A stretch of DNA of 64,000 nucleotides from Pseudoalteromonas umbrosa (GTDB lineage: Bacteria > Pseudomonadota > Gammaproteobacteria > Enterobacterales > Alteromonadaceae). Both the position numbers and the translations under genes were made by a program. The stretch spans positions 453,968 to 517,967 of the forward strand of contig NZ_JASJUU010000002.1 of the NCBI RefSeq assembly GCF_030125375.1. The letters are read 5' to 3'. The notes under the pieces are model-generated. The model was given only the letters and a program-made list of their open reading frames with translations. It did no database searches and was not told the origin of the DNA. Positions 56,628 to 64,000 of this stretch are shown here, one piece after another. Every line of letters starts with the position of its first letter. The first letter of the stretch is position 1.

Positions 56628-57644
56628 TTAATTTTGTTTAATTAGCTGACTTGTCAGTTTTTTTGCAAAGTCAGATAAGAAGCTGGTTTTATTTTCCAAC
56701 CGCGGAATTGGCCTACACAGTGCCATTGCTTTATAGCCAAGTCTCGCAGTAAAGACACCTGCACTGAGCCCTTGAGCCGAACGGGCAGATAGCTTACCTA
56801 GTAGCTCTGCACCTAAGCTCGTCGCGGCAAGATCGCTGAGTAATTCAGATGCGCCCACAAAAACAATTTGCTGAGCGAGCAATTTATATAATTTAATACG
56901 ACTACGGTAGCCTAATGTGATCCCATAGTGCGCACTTAACTTTTCAATCAAACTCACACCGCGCCATAACACAGCAAGCATGTCTGTAATTGCCATCGGA
57001 CTGAGTGCGACCATTAACGCTGAGGTTGTCGCATAATCCGTGATCATTTTTCTGGCCTGCTCGTCTTGCGTTTGCAACACCGTCACTTCATATAGCTGCA
57101 GTACTTCTTGATCTGTGTAATGGCTTTTCAAGCTTTGCTGAAATTTTTCCACTGCCTCCTCAGGCTGCTTTGCTAATACTGGCGCCAACCAAGCTTGTGC
57201 CTCTCCTATTTGATTACTATTTAATAGCCTTTGAGCTTGTTCTCGGCGCTGCTCTAATTGCTTAAGTGTTCGCAGCGCCCTTGCTTCGCTTATTAAAAAC
57301 TTTCCGCACCAGCCAGCAATGGAAACCAATAAAAGTAAGTACACACTTGCTAGTATAACGCTTTGTTGAAAAGCACTGTTAATTGTCAGTACCAACTCAA
57401 CCGGGATCAATACCGCCAGACTAAAGAATAAACAATGGCGCCAACCAAACTTTGATTTGCTCGGCTGTAACCCCTGATCAACAGACTCATCATCAGAGAA
57501 AGGTTCAAACGTTTGCTCTGTGCTGGCAGGTACCAAGTCACACTCAATACGCTCTCCCACTCTGGACTCAGAAAGTATAGCGTCCTCGTTTCTCTCTGGC
57601 GATTCTATACGCCTACCGGCGTATCTTTTTTGCGAGTCTGTCAC
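56628..57644 (-). CDS. ycjF: YcjF family membrane protein (DUF697, TIGR01620)
   Basis: 338 residues. A polar N-terminus is followed by two membrane segments (about 95-135: FFSLAVLIPVELVLTI and VYLLLLVSIAGWCGKFLI) and a C-terminal DUF697 domain (DYATTSALMVALSPMAITDM, then LYKLLAQQIVFVGASELLSD). Function unknown; usually found next to ycjX and the psp genes. It overlaps ycjX by 4 bases. Confidence 0.9.
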   Translation of the reverse strand: MTDSQKRYAGRRIESPERNEDAILSESRVGERIECDLVPASTEQTFEPFSDDESVDQGLQPSKSKFGWRHCLFFSLAVLIPVELVLTINSAFQQSVILASVYLLLLVSIAGWCGKFLISEARALRTLKQLEQRREQAQRLLNSNQIGEAQAWLAPVLAKQPEEAVEKFQQSLKSHYTDQEVLQLYEVTVLQTQDEQARKMITDYATTSALMVALSPMAITDMLAVLWRGVSLIEKLSAHYGITLGYRSRIKLYKLLAQQIVFVGASELLSDLAATSLGAELLGKLSARSAQGLSAGVFTARLGYKAMALCRPIPRLENKTSFLSDFAKKLTSQLIKQN

Positions 57645-59047
57645 GTGAGCTTATCTCCAATTAAAAACTGTAAAGTATGATCTAAGCGGATATGTTCCAG
57701 CTGCCCCTGATAAGCTGGGTATGGGTAAAAAGAAAGGAAATTAAACCCATTTTCTGGCCATTGAGCATCCGAAAGAACATGATCCGGCGGCTCTGGGGGA
57801 AGGTAAGTAATATATTCAGACTCAGTCAAAGGGCGACCATAAACACAGTGCAAAAGGTTTCCAGATTCATTAACTTGCTTAGGTTGACAGCTCTTTACCG
57901 AAGAAATCGTCATGGTATCGACGGTCACGCCTGAAAACTTCAATTCATTTTCTTGTTCACATAAAAGCGTATGTAATAGGCGTGTCAGGCTATCTTGCTC
58001 AGATAAAGCAACTGCGTCGCACTTATTAGCCGCAAACAATACCTTGTCTATTTTGGGTTTAAATAAACGCTGTAACAGACCACTTTTGCCATGCTCAAAC
58101 ATGTCCACGGTCTCTTTTAAGGCCAGTTTGGTTTGTGCGAGAGTATCGGGGCCATCATTTAACGCACCTAAAATATCAACCAGCACAAGTTGCCTATCAA
58201 ACGCACAAAAGTAATCTTTATAAAAAGGTGTGATAACCTGCTTTTTATAAGCTTCAAAACGGCTTTCTAGTTGTGCGTATTGACTGTCTTGATGCTGCTG
58301 CCCATGCGTTAATAAAGGAAAAAACTGGATTATCGGTGCACCCGCTAAATCACCTGGGATCAGCATCCTGCCAGGCTGCAGTTGCGACAACTTAGTATGT
58401 TTTTTTAACTTCATTAATGTTGCTTGATAAAGCTCAGCAAGCTTATTCAGCGTGGACATGTCGACTGGCGCCGTGGCATCAAAGTGGTTTAATTCAGATA
58501 GAAAAGCGGCACAATGCTCCCTATATGCCGGTGTCGATAATACAGCTAACTGCGTTTTGCACCACTGCTCATACGTCATATTTAATAGCGGTAAGTCCAT
58601 CAACCACTCACCAGGATAATCAATTAACTCCAAATACAAAGTATGATCGCTTGCCACATGCTGACGTAGCCCGCTATGACTGCGAAATTTTAAAGCAAGG
58701 GTAAGTGTATTTATGCGCTCGGTAGAAGGCGGCCAACGAGGTGGATTGTCTAATAAGTGGGCTGATGCTGACGCATAGTCAAAAGTGGGAATATCGAGCG
58801 CTTTTTGTGGCACTTGCTTACAAGCAATTAAGCGCTGCTCTCTCACTACATCAAAAAACGGCAGGTTTTGACTGTTTGCTTGGGTTGTTAAATGCTTGAC
58901 CAGGGCCGTTATGAATGCAGTTTTACCACTACCACTAAACCCTGTCACCGCTAATTTGACATGTTGATCTAAGGAGCGCTGCAGTGTTTTTTGCGCTTTG
59001 CTTTGTAGTTTTTCAAGGGCTTTGTGAGTAACCCGTTTCACACTCAT
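57641..59047 (-). CDS. ycjX: YcjX family P-loop protein
   Basis: 468 residues. A GTPase-like protein with Walker A VTGFSGSGKTAFI near residue 34 and LVDILGALNDGPD as the Walker B region, matching the YcjX/DUF463 family. It is part of the stress-inducible psp-ycj set; its role is not established. Follows pspC by 53 bases on the same strand and is coupled to ycjF by overlap. Confidence 0.92.
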   Translation of the reverse strand: MSVKRVTHKALEKLQSKAQKTLQRSLDQHVKLAVTGFSGSGKTAFITALVKHLTTQANSQNLPFFDVVREQRLIACKQVPQKALDIPTFDYASASAHLLDNPPRWPPSTERINTLTLALKFRSHSGLRQHVASDHTLYLELIDYPGEWLMDLPLLNMTYEQWCKTQLAVLSTPAYREHCAAFLSELNHFDATAPVDMSTLNKLAELYQATLMKLKKHTKLSQLQPGRMLIPGDLAGAPIIQFFPLLTHGQQHQDSQYAQLESRFEAYKKQVITPFYKDYFCAFDRQLVLVDILGALNDGPDTLAQTKLALKETVDMFEHGKSGLLQRLFKPKIDKVLFAANKCDAVALSEQDSLTRLLHTLLCEQENELKFSGVTVDTMTISSVKSCQPKQVNESGNLLHCVYGRPLTESEYITYLPPEPPDHVLSDAQWPENGFNFLSFYPYPAYQGQLEHIRLDHTLQFLIGDKLT

Positions 59048-59100
59048 GCTGATTGTAAATCCCTATTAGAAGTGGCGTGGCGAAGGCTCGCCACGTACCA

Positions 59101-59502
59101 TTATAATTTGTTAATTTCCCTTTTTACTGTGAATTCAGGAGAAGTAACATAGCGTTCCATAGACTGAATGCGGTTATCTAACTTGCCCAAACGGTCTTTT
59201 AAGTCAAATAAAGCTTGGCGTGGCGGCTCGCCTTTTTGCCATACTTTAAACTTCACTGAGACAGGATCTATATCATGGCTACTGGATGCCTGATCGTGTT
59301 CAATTGTTTTACGGTCTAAGATAAACCAGCAGGCGATATAAATAACCACAAATAATGGGCCGCCCGATAGTAAAACAGCCGTCATAAATAGAATGCGAAC
59401 CAGCCAAAGCTCCATGTTAAAATAATCACTTAAGCCTGCACATACCCCAGCTAACTTACCGCGTTTTGGGTCTCGGTATAACTCTCTGCGCTTATGACTC
59501 AT
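59101..59502 (-). CDS. pspC: Phage shock protein C
   Basis: 133 residues. The PspC domain lies at the N-terminus (RELYRDPKRGKLAGVCAGLS, DYFNMELWLVRILFMTAVLL), with a membrane segment to about residue 65, then a charged coiled tail. PspC senses envelope stress and with PspB binds PspA, releasing PspF. It overlaps pspB by 4 bases. Confidence 0.95.
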   Translation of the reverse strand: MSHKRRELYRDPKRGKLAGVCAGLSDYFNMELWLVRILFMTAVLLSGGPLFVVIYIACWFILDRKTIEHDQASSSHDIDPVSVKFKVWQKGEPPRQALFDLKDRLGKLDNRIQSMERYVTSPEFTVKREINKL

Positions 59503-59732
59503 ACTTTGCGCCTCCAGTCCGGTGATTCTTGATCTAACAGCGCCTCCAATGTTTCAACGCGCTCAGCCATTTTTTCTGCTTTATTTGCCAGCTCAATTAG
59601 CTGACGATGTTCGTGTTCACTTAAGCCCTGACTCACCTGTTTTTTACTTTTGTAATGAAGAATGAGCCACAGCGGAGCCACCACGATCATAAAAACCATA
59701 ATTGGGGCTACTAGTATCTCTGCGTCAAACAT
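59499..59732 (-). CDS. pspB: Phage shock protein B
   Basis: 77 residues: an N-terminal membrane helix (LVAPIMVFMIVVAPLWLILH) and a helical cytoplasmic tail ending in ESPDWRRKV, the typical PspB size and ending. Works with PspC as the membrane part of the stress switch. It lies 75 bases after pspA, across a strong hairpin. Confidence 0.93.
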   Translation of the reverse strand: MFDAEILVAPIMVFMIVVAPLWLILHYKSKKQVSQGLSEHEHRQLIELANKAEKMAERVETLEALLDQESPDWRRKV

Positions 59733-59776
59733 AATCTTCTCCTATTTATTTAGTCTTGGCAGCGTATTTGTGTATT

Positions 59777-59799
59777 GCACCTACTGTAACAGTAGGTGC
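59777..59799 (-). promoter_or_regulatory. Hairpin between pspA and pspB
   Basis: GCACCTACTG, loop TAA, CAGTAGGTGC: a perfect 10-bp stem without a T run. Probably protects the pspA message or lowers readthrough into pspBC, allowing more PspA than PspB/C. Confidence 0.6.
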
Positions 59800-59807
59800 C
59801 ATTATGT

Positions 59808-60467
59808 TCATTTATTTGCGAGCTTCTTTTTTAAAGCTTCGAGCTCATCATCTACTTTTTCATTTTTTTGCAGATCTGCGATTTCATCCGCTAACGACTT
59901 TTTGCCCAAGTCATATGACTCAACTTGAGCTTCTAAGCCATCAATTTTATTTTCGTAACGCTCAAAACGATTCAATGCATCTTCAACTTTAGTGCTGTCT
60001 AATGCCTTTTTCACATCTAAGCGAGACTCTGCTGAGCGTTGACGTAGCACAATCGCTTGCTGTCGTGCTTTCGCATCGGCTAGTTTCTCTTGTAATGTAG
60101 TCACTTCTTGTTGCAGCTTCTCGATATGAGACTCTACATGGCTTAGCTCTTGCTCAACACTTTGTGCCGCATCGGACGCTTTTTGCTTTTCAAGTAGCGC
60201 CGCTCTTGCAAGATCTTCGCGTTCTTTGGTTAAAGCCAATTCCGCTTTTTCTTGCCAATCATTAGCTTGACCATTTAACTGCTCAACACGTCTTTCTAAC
60301 TCTTTCTTCTCTGCCAGTGTTTTCGCAGACGTAGAACGCACCTCTACAAGTGTGTCTTCCATTTCTTGGATGATCAACTTGACCATTTTTTCTGGATCTT
60401 CTGCTTTATCCAAGATTGCATTAATATTAGAATTTACGATGTCAGCAAAACGTGAAAAAATTCCCAT
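59808..60467 (-). CDS. pspA: Phage shock protein A
   Basis: 219 residues, almost wholly coiled coil (IM30/Vipp1 family), beginning MGIFSRFADIVNSNINAILD and containing EDPEKMVKLIIQEMEDTLVE, as in E. coli PspA. It binds PspF to repress the regulon and oligomerises at damaged membranes. Regulated by a sigma-54 promoter at 60515-60530 under PspF control. Confidence 0.96.
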   Translation of the reverse strand: MGIFSRFADIVNSNINAILDKAEDPEKMVKLIIQEMEDTLVEVRSTSAKTLAEKKELERRVEQLNGQANDWQEKAELALTKEREDLARAALLEKQKASDAAQSVEQELSHVESHIEKLQQEVTTLQEKLADAKARQQAIVLRQRSAESRLDVKKALDSTKVEDALNRFERYENKIDGLEAQVESYDLGKKSLADEIADLQKNEKVDDELEALKKKLANK

Positions 60468-60514
60468 AATCTTTTACCTCATTGGTTGTGATTTATATTG
60501 CTGATAAGTATGTA

Positions 60515-60530
60515 TCAATAAGCTTGCCAA
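60515..60530 (-). promoter_or_regulatory. Sigma-54 promoter of pspA
   Basis: On the minus strand TTGGCAAGCTTATTGATA: GG (60528-60527), 10 bases, then GA (60516-60515) in place of GC. The -24 half is near consensus. The start would be near 60503, 36 nt before the ATG. Confidence 0.6.
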
Positions 60531-60619
60531 CTTTAAAAAGAAAAATAAACAATAAATTTCAATAACTTATAATTATAATAAAAAACTATCCATCCCGTTT
60601 TTTTTCAAATAAACTAGAT

Positions 60620-60649
60620 GTTAGTCAAAAAAACTAAGAGTTAGTCAAA
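60620..60649. repeat. Direct repeat upstream of pspA, possible PspF sites
   Basis: GTTAGTCAAA at 60620-60629 and again at 60640-60649, period 20 bp, about 90-135 bp upstream of the pspA promoter and directly before pspF. The position suits PspF enhancer sites that also autoregulate pspF. Confidence 0.5.
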
Positions 60650-60650
60650 T

Positions 60651-61736
60651 ATGAGTCAATTCCGTCAACAGGATAACTTACTCGGCCAGTCTGATAGCTT
60701 TTTAGCTGTATTAGATCAGGTCTCTCAACTTGCTCCACTGGAAAAACCCGTGCTTATCATTGGGGAACGCGGCACAGGTAAAGAACTTATTGCTGCGCGG
60801 TTACACTTTTTATCGGAGCGCTGGGATCAGAACTACGTCAAGCTTAACTGTGCAGCATTAAATGAGAACTTACTTGAAAGTGAGCTATTCGGTCACGAAT
60901 CAGGAGCATTTACTGGCGCCAGTAAGCGACATGAGGGACGCTTTGAACGTGCCAATGGCGGCACTTTATTTTTAGATGAACTTGCCAACACTTCAGCCAT
61001 GGTTCAAGAAAAGTTACTACGCGTGATTGAATATGGGGAATTTGAACGTGTTGGTGGCAAGCAAACGGTCAAGGTAGATACACGCTTAGTATGTGCAACC
61101 AATGAAGATTTGCCTAGTCTTGCTGAGAATGGTGAATTCAGACATGACTTACTCGACAGGCTTGCGTTTGATGTCATTACGCTCCCTCCACTGCGTGCTC
61201 GACAAGAAGATATTTTACTGCTTGCGGAGCATTTCGCTATCAATATGGCCAGAGATCTCGGATGGTCACTATTTAGCGGGTTTACTCGCAAAGCAACTGA
61301 GGCACTGCTTACATATGATTGGCCGGGTAATATTCGAGAACTGAAAAATGTCATTGAGCGAAGCTTATATCGGCATGGTAATGAACACCTTCCAGTTCAT
61401 CACATTACTTTTGACCCTTTTGAAAGCCCTTATCGACCTCAACAAAGAATAAAAGCGCAAAAAACAGAACCTTTATTGTCAGTTCCCCAATCGCAGACCA
61501 ATGCAAGCGAAGTAACAGAGGTTGCAGAAATCCAATCTTTGCCAGTTACATCACAAACCTTTCCATGTGACTTAAAAACACTCTCAAGTGACTACGAAAT
61601 TGAGTTACTAAAAAAAGCTCTAGAGTTTAGTCAATTTAACCAAAAGAAAACTGCACAAAACCTTGGATTGACGTATCATCAGCTAAGGGGATATTTGAAA
61701 AAATACAATTTGTTAGACTCACAACAAGAGGCTTAA
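60651..61736 (+). CDS. pspF: Phage shock sigma-54 activator PspF
   Basis: 361 residues, an AAA+ enhancer-binding protein without a receiver domain. Walker A IIGERGTGKELIA (about 36-48), the sigma-54 contact loop SGAFTGASKRHEG, Walker B GGTLFLDEL, and a C-terminal Fis-type helix-turn-helix (NQKKTAQNLGLTYHQLRGYL). It drives pspABC and is inhibited by PspA. Divergent from pspA; the sap genes follow 2 bases after its stop. Confidence 0.95.
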   Translation: MSQFRQQDNLLGQSDSFLAVLDQVSQLAPLEKPVLIIGERGTGKELIAARLHFLSERWDQNYVKLNCAALNENLLESELFGHESGAFTGASKRHEGRFERANGGTLFLDELANTSAMVQEKLLRVIEYGEFERVGGKQTVKVDTRLVCATNEDLPSLAENGEFRHDLLDRLAFDVITLPPLRARQEDILLLAEHFAINMARDLGWSLFSGFTRKATEALLTYDWPGNIRELKNVIERSLYRHGNEHLPVHHITFDPFESPYRPQQRIKAQKTEPLLSVPQSQTNASEVTEVAEIQSLPVTSQTFPCDLKTLSSDYEIELLKKALEFSQFNQKKTAQNLGLTYHQLRGYLKKYNLLDSQQEA

Positions 61737-61738
61737 CT

Positions 61739-63394
61739 GTGGTCGCCAAAATGACTGAGCTTTTACACATCTGTCAAAATTATACCAAAGCTGCTTTTGC
61801 CGCAGCTACAACCATACTTGTGTCCGCATGTGGAGAGGTGCCAATTACGAAACAGACGAATAAAACCCAAGGTATCGTCTATTGCGCAGAAGCAAACCCA
61901 GTCTCATTTAATCCTCAAGTTACAACAACTGGTTCCACCATAGATATTATTGCTAACCAGCTATATAACTCATTAATCAGTATCGACCCTGTAACAGCAG
62001 AGTTTAAACCTGAACTGGCAACAGACTGGTTGATCAGCGATGACGGCAAAAAAATTACTTTTAAACTTAGAAAAGATGTGCAGTTTCACAGCACAGAATA
62101 TTTTAGCCCCAGCCGAACTATGAATGCGGACGATGTGATCTTCTCTTTCAGTCGTCTGTTTGATGTCTACAACCCTTATCACTTTGTTCACGATGCGAAT
62201 TACCCTTACTTTCAGAGCGTCGGTATGGACCAATTGATCAGAAAAATAGTTAAGGTTGATGACTATACTGTCCGTTTTGAACTATTTAGTGCAGAAAGTA
62301 GCTTACTATCCAATATTGCCACTGATTTTGCGGTGATCTTATCTGAAGAGTATGCAATGTTACGGGCATCTCAAGACAAAAAACATTTATTTGATTCCTT
62401 ACCCGTAGGAACAGGTCCATACAAGTATAAGCATTTTTTAAGAGATAACTTGGTGCGCTTCCACAAGCATAACGGCTATTGGAAACACGATTACGCTGTC
62501 GATCAACTGGTTTACGACATAACTACCAATAACACAACTCGTATTGCCAAAATGCTCACCAAAGAATGCGATATAACCTCACACCCAAGCGCGACACAGC
62601 TAGAGGCTCTATCACAAAGGCAAGATATAGTAGTGGATAAAGCCGTTAATTTAAATGTCGGATACTGGGCATTTAACACTGAAAAACCGCCTTTTGATAA
62701 TGTCCTAGTCAGAAAAGCACTTGCACATAGTATCGACTTTGACAAAATCATGCAGGCCGTATTTTATGGTAATGGTATCGCCGCACAGTCCATTCTTCCG
62801 CCCTCTTCATGGGCGTTTACTGAACAAGAAATGCCTTTTTACGACCCTAATATAGCAAAACAATATTTGTCAGAAGCGGGCTACCCTGATGGGTTCGAAA
62901 TGACGCTCTGGGCAATGCCTGTATCTCGTATATATAATCCAAATGCACGAAAAATGGCCGAACTTATTCAAAGCGATCTTCGCCAAATTGGGATCAGAAC
63001 ACGTATTGTTGAGTATGAGTGGAATACGTTTATTGAACGGATTGGCCAGCATGAACATGACAGCGTTTTATTAGGCTGGGCTGCTGATACGCCAGATCCT
63101 GACAACTTTTTTAGTCCATTATTAAGCTGTACCGCTACTTTTACAGGTAAAAATCCAGCCAATTGGTGTAATCCAGAATTCGATCTTCTATTGACTCAAG
63201 CATTAGATACTAATGACCTTAAAATGCGTAAATTTTACTACCAGCAAGCTCAAGAAATGTTGATAAAAGAGCTCCCATTAGTACCTATTGCACACGGTGT
63301 TAGGTTTCAGGCCAGAAGTGTTGAAATTGCAGGTGCTGAGTTACGGCCCTTTGGCGGCGTGTCACTGGCGAATGTCAAGAAGGAAGCGCAATAA
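61739..63394 (+). CDS. sapA: SapA-like peptide ABC transporter substrate-binding protein
   Basis: 551 residues from a GTG at 61739 (AAGAGG 7 bases upstream); the ATG at 61751 is an alternative. Lipobox ILVSAC, then the family 5 solute-binding fold: YCAEANPVSFNPQVTTTGST, DAFGT-region equivalents LYNSLISIDPVTAEFKPELA, and DNFFSPLLSCTATFTGKNPA near the C-terminus. SapA binds peptides for the SapBCDF importer, linked to resistance to antimicrobial peptides. It follows pspF directly, a pspF-sapABCDF order known from other gammaproteobacteria. Confidence 0.88.
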   Translation: MVAKMTELLHICQNYTKAAFAAATTILVSACGEVPITKQTNKTQGIVYCAEANPVSFNPQVTTTGSTIDIIANQLYNSLISIDPVTAEFKPELATDWLISDDGKKITFKLRKDVQFHSTEYFSPSRTMNADDVIFSFSRLFDVYNPYHFVHDANYPYFQSVGMDQLIRKIVKVDDYTVRFELFSAESSLLSNIATDFAVILSEEYAMLRASQDKKHLFDSLPVGTGPYKYKHFLRDNLVRFHKHNGYWKHDYAVDQLVYDITTNNTTRIAKMLTKECDITSHPSATQLEALSQRQDIVVDKAVNLNVGYWAFNTEKPPFDNVLVRKALAHSIDFDKIMQAVFYGNGIAAQSILPPSSWAFTEQEMPFYDPNIAKQYLSEAGYPDGFEMTLWAMPVSRIYNPNARKMAELIQSDLRQIGIRTRIVEYEWNTFIERIGQHEHDSVLLGWAADTPDPDNFFSPLLSCTATFTGKNPANWCNPEFDLLLTQALDTNDLKMRKFYYQQAQEMLIKELPLVPIAHGVRFQARSVEIAGAELRPFGGVSLANVKKEAQ

Positions 63395-64000
63395 TGCTAG
63401 ATTATCTTTTTAGACGATTAAGCTTGTTGCTCTTCATGTTATTTGCTCTCACTGCATTTACATTTAGCTTAAACTATTTGTTTCCGGGCGATTTACTCAC
63501 CAACTTTAGTGGCCAAGTCAATACAAGCTTTAGCCAGTCACAAATACTAGAGGAGAAATATCACATTGATGATAATGCCCTAGTGCAATACGGAGCCTTC
63601 GTAGGCCGCTTATTTCAAGGTGACTGGGGAGTATCACTTTCTTCGGGGCAAACGGTTGCTTCACATGTTGCGCTGCTGCTGCCTGCTACACTAGAGTTAT
63701 GCTTTTATGCCTTAGTTGTCGCCATTTTACTTGGCATTCCAGCTGGAATCATTACCAGCGCTTATCATAAAAAATGGCCTGATAAAATCATAAGTACGCT
63801 CACACTACTTGGCTTTTCTATCCCTGTATTTTGGCTAGCACTATTGCTCATTATGGTGTTTTGTCTTGGCTTTGGCTGGTTCCCAATGTCAGGTCGTATT
63901 GGCTTATTATATGAAATACCTGCCGTCACCAACTTTATTCTCTTAGATATCTGGATACTTGGCTTTCCTTACGGTGGACAAGCATTTCTTGACGCTTTGC
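63394..64000 (+). CDS. sapB: SapB-like peptide ABC transporter permease (N-terminal part)
   Basis: The first 202 codons; the gene continues past the window edge. The start ATG shares a base with the sapA stop (TAATG). It begins MLDYLFRRLSLLLFMLFALT, has the DppB/OppB-like N-terminal helix, then YHIDDNALVQYGAFVGRLFQ and GDWGVSLSSGQTVASHV, and the first permease helices (TLELCFYALVVAILLGIPAG). It forms the membrane channel with SapC, expected downstream. Confidence 0.9.
   Translation, partial: MLDYLFRRLSLLLFMLFALTAFTFSLNYLFPGDLLTNFSGQVNTSFSQSQILEEKYHIDDNALVQYGAFVGRLFQGDWGVSLSSGQTVASHVALLLPATLELCFYALVVAILLGIPAGIITSAYHKKWPDKIISTLTLLGFSIPVFWLALLLIMVFCLGFGWFPMSGRIGLLYEIPAVTNFILLDIWILGFPYGGQAFLDAL

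Overview
The window looks like chromosome from a marine gammaproteobacterium of the Alteromonadales, most likely Pseudoalteromonas. This is inferred from gene content and order (cheV/flgA, flgOPT-type flagellar genes, mutH-rppH-ptsP-lgt-thyA, eno-pyrG-mazG-relA-rlmD-barA, pspF/pspABC-ycjXF) and from moderate-to-low GC. No 16S or other marker gene is present to confirm it.

Layout: (1) 1-3697, flagellar genes: cheV (partial), flgA, flgM, flgN, flgP, flgT, with readable sigma-54 and sigma-28 promoters. (2) 3766-22430, an 18.7 kb integrated element. It has split a host tRNA-Arg(CCT) gene in the anticodon loop: the 3' half lies at 3730-3775 and the 5' half at 22421-22459, with a 10-bp direct repeat at each junction. 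It carries its own intact and different tRNA-Arg(CCT), a DUF4365 protein, an MvaI/BcnI-like restriction enzyme with a C5-cytosine methyltransferase and associated unknown genes, a relaxase with two accessory proteins and an oriT-like region, a three-gene cassette (double-GHKL histidine kinase, receiver protein, metallo-beta-lactamase-fold protein), two small proteins and a tyrosine recombinase. It reads as an integrative mobilizable element with a defence-type cargo; no conjugation apparatus is present. (3) 22635-24540, three FlgO-like lipoproteins behind a sigma-54 promoter, the other half of the interrupted flagellar region. (4) 24668-30297, a DUF4402-type pilus cluster (usher-like protein, chaperone, minor and major subunits) and a lipoprotein. 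(5) 30514-39072, thyA and lgt, normally neighbours, separated by two tiny double-glycine leader peptides and a copper/silver resistance operon (CopL-like, DUF411, a 31-codon coupled ORF, CusB with two CusF domains, CusA). (6) 39533-56476, core genes: ptsP, rppH, mutH, eno, pyrG, mazG, relA, rlmD, barA, phhB, phhA and a methionine gamma-lyase. (7) 56628-64000, ycjF, ycjX, pspCBA, divergent pspF, then sapA and the start of sapB.

How the genes fit together: FlgO/P/T build outer-membrane rings around the flagellar motor, and all of them plus flgA have GG-N10-GC sigma-54 boxes, while flgMN has a near-perfect FliA promoter, giving a flagellar hierarchy that can be read directly. The island sits between the two flagellar blocks without breaking a protein gene; its only casualty is a tRNA gene, which it replaces with its own copy. 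The most promising candidate for an undescribed system is the coupled kinase-receiver-MBL cassette at 15210-19022. The split-and-replaced tRNA and the leader peptides are the next best leads.
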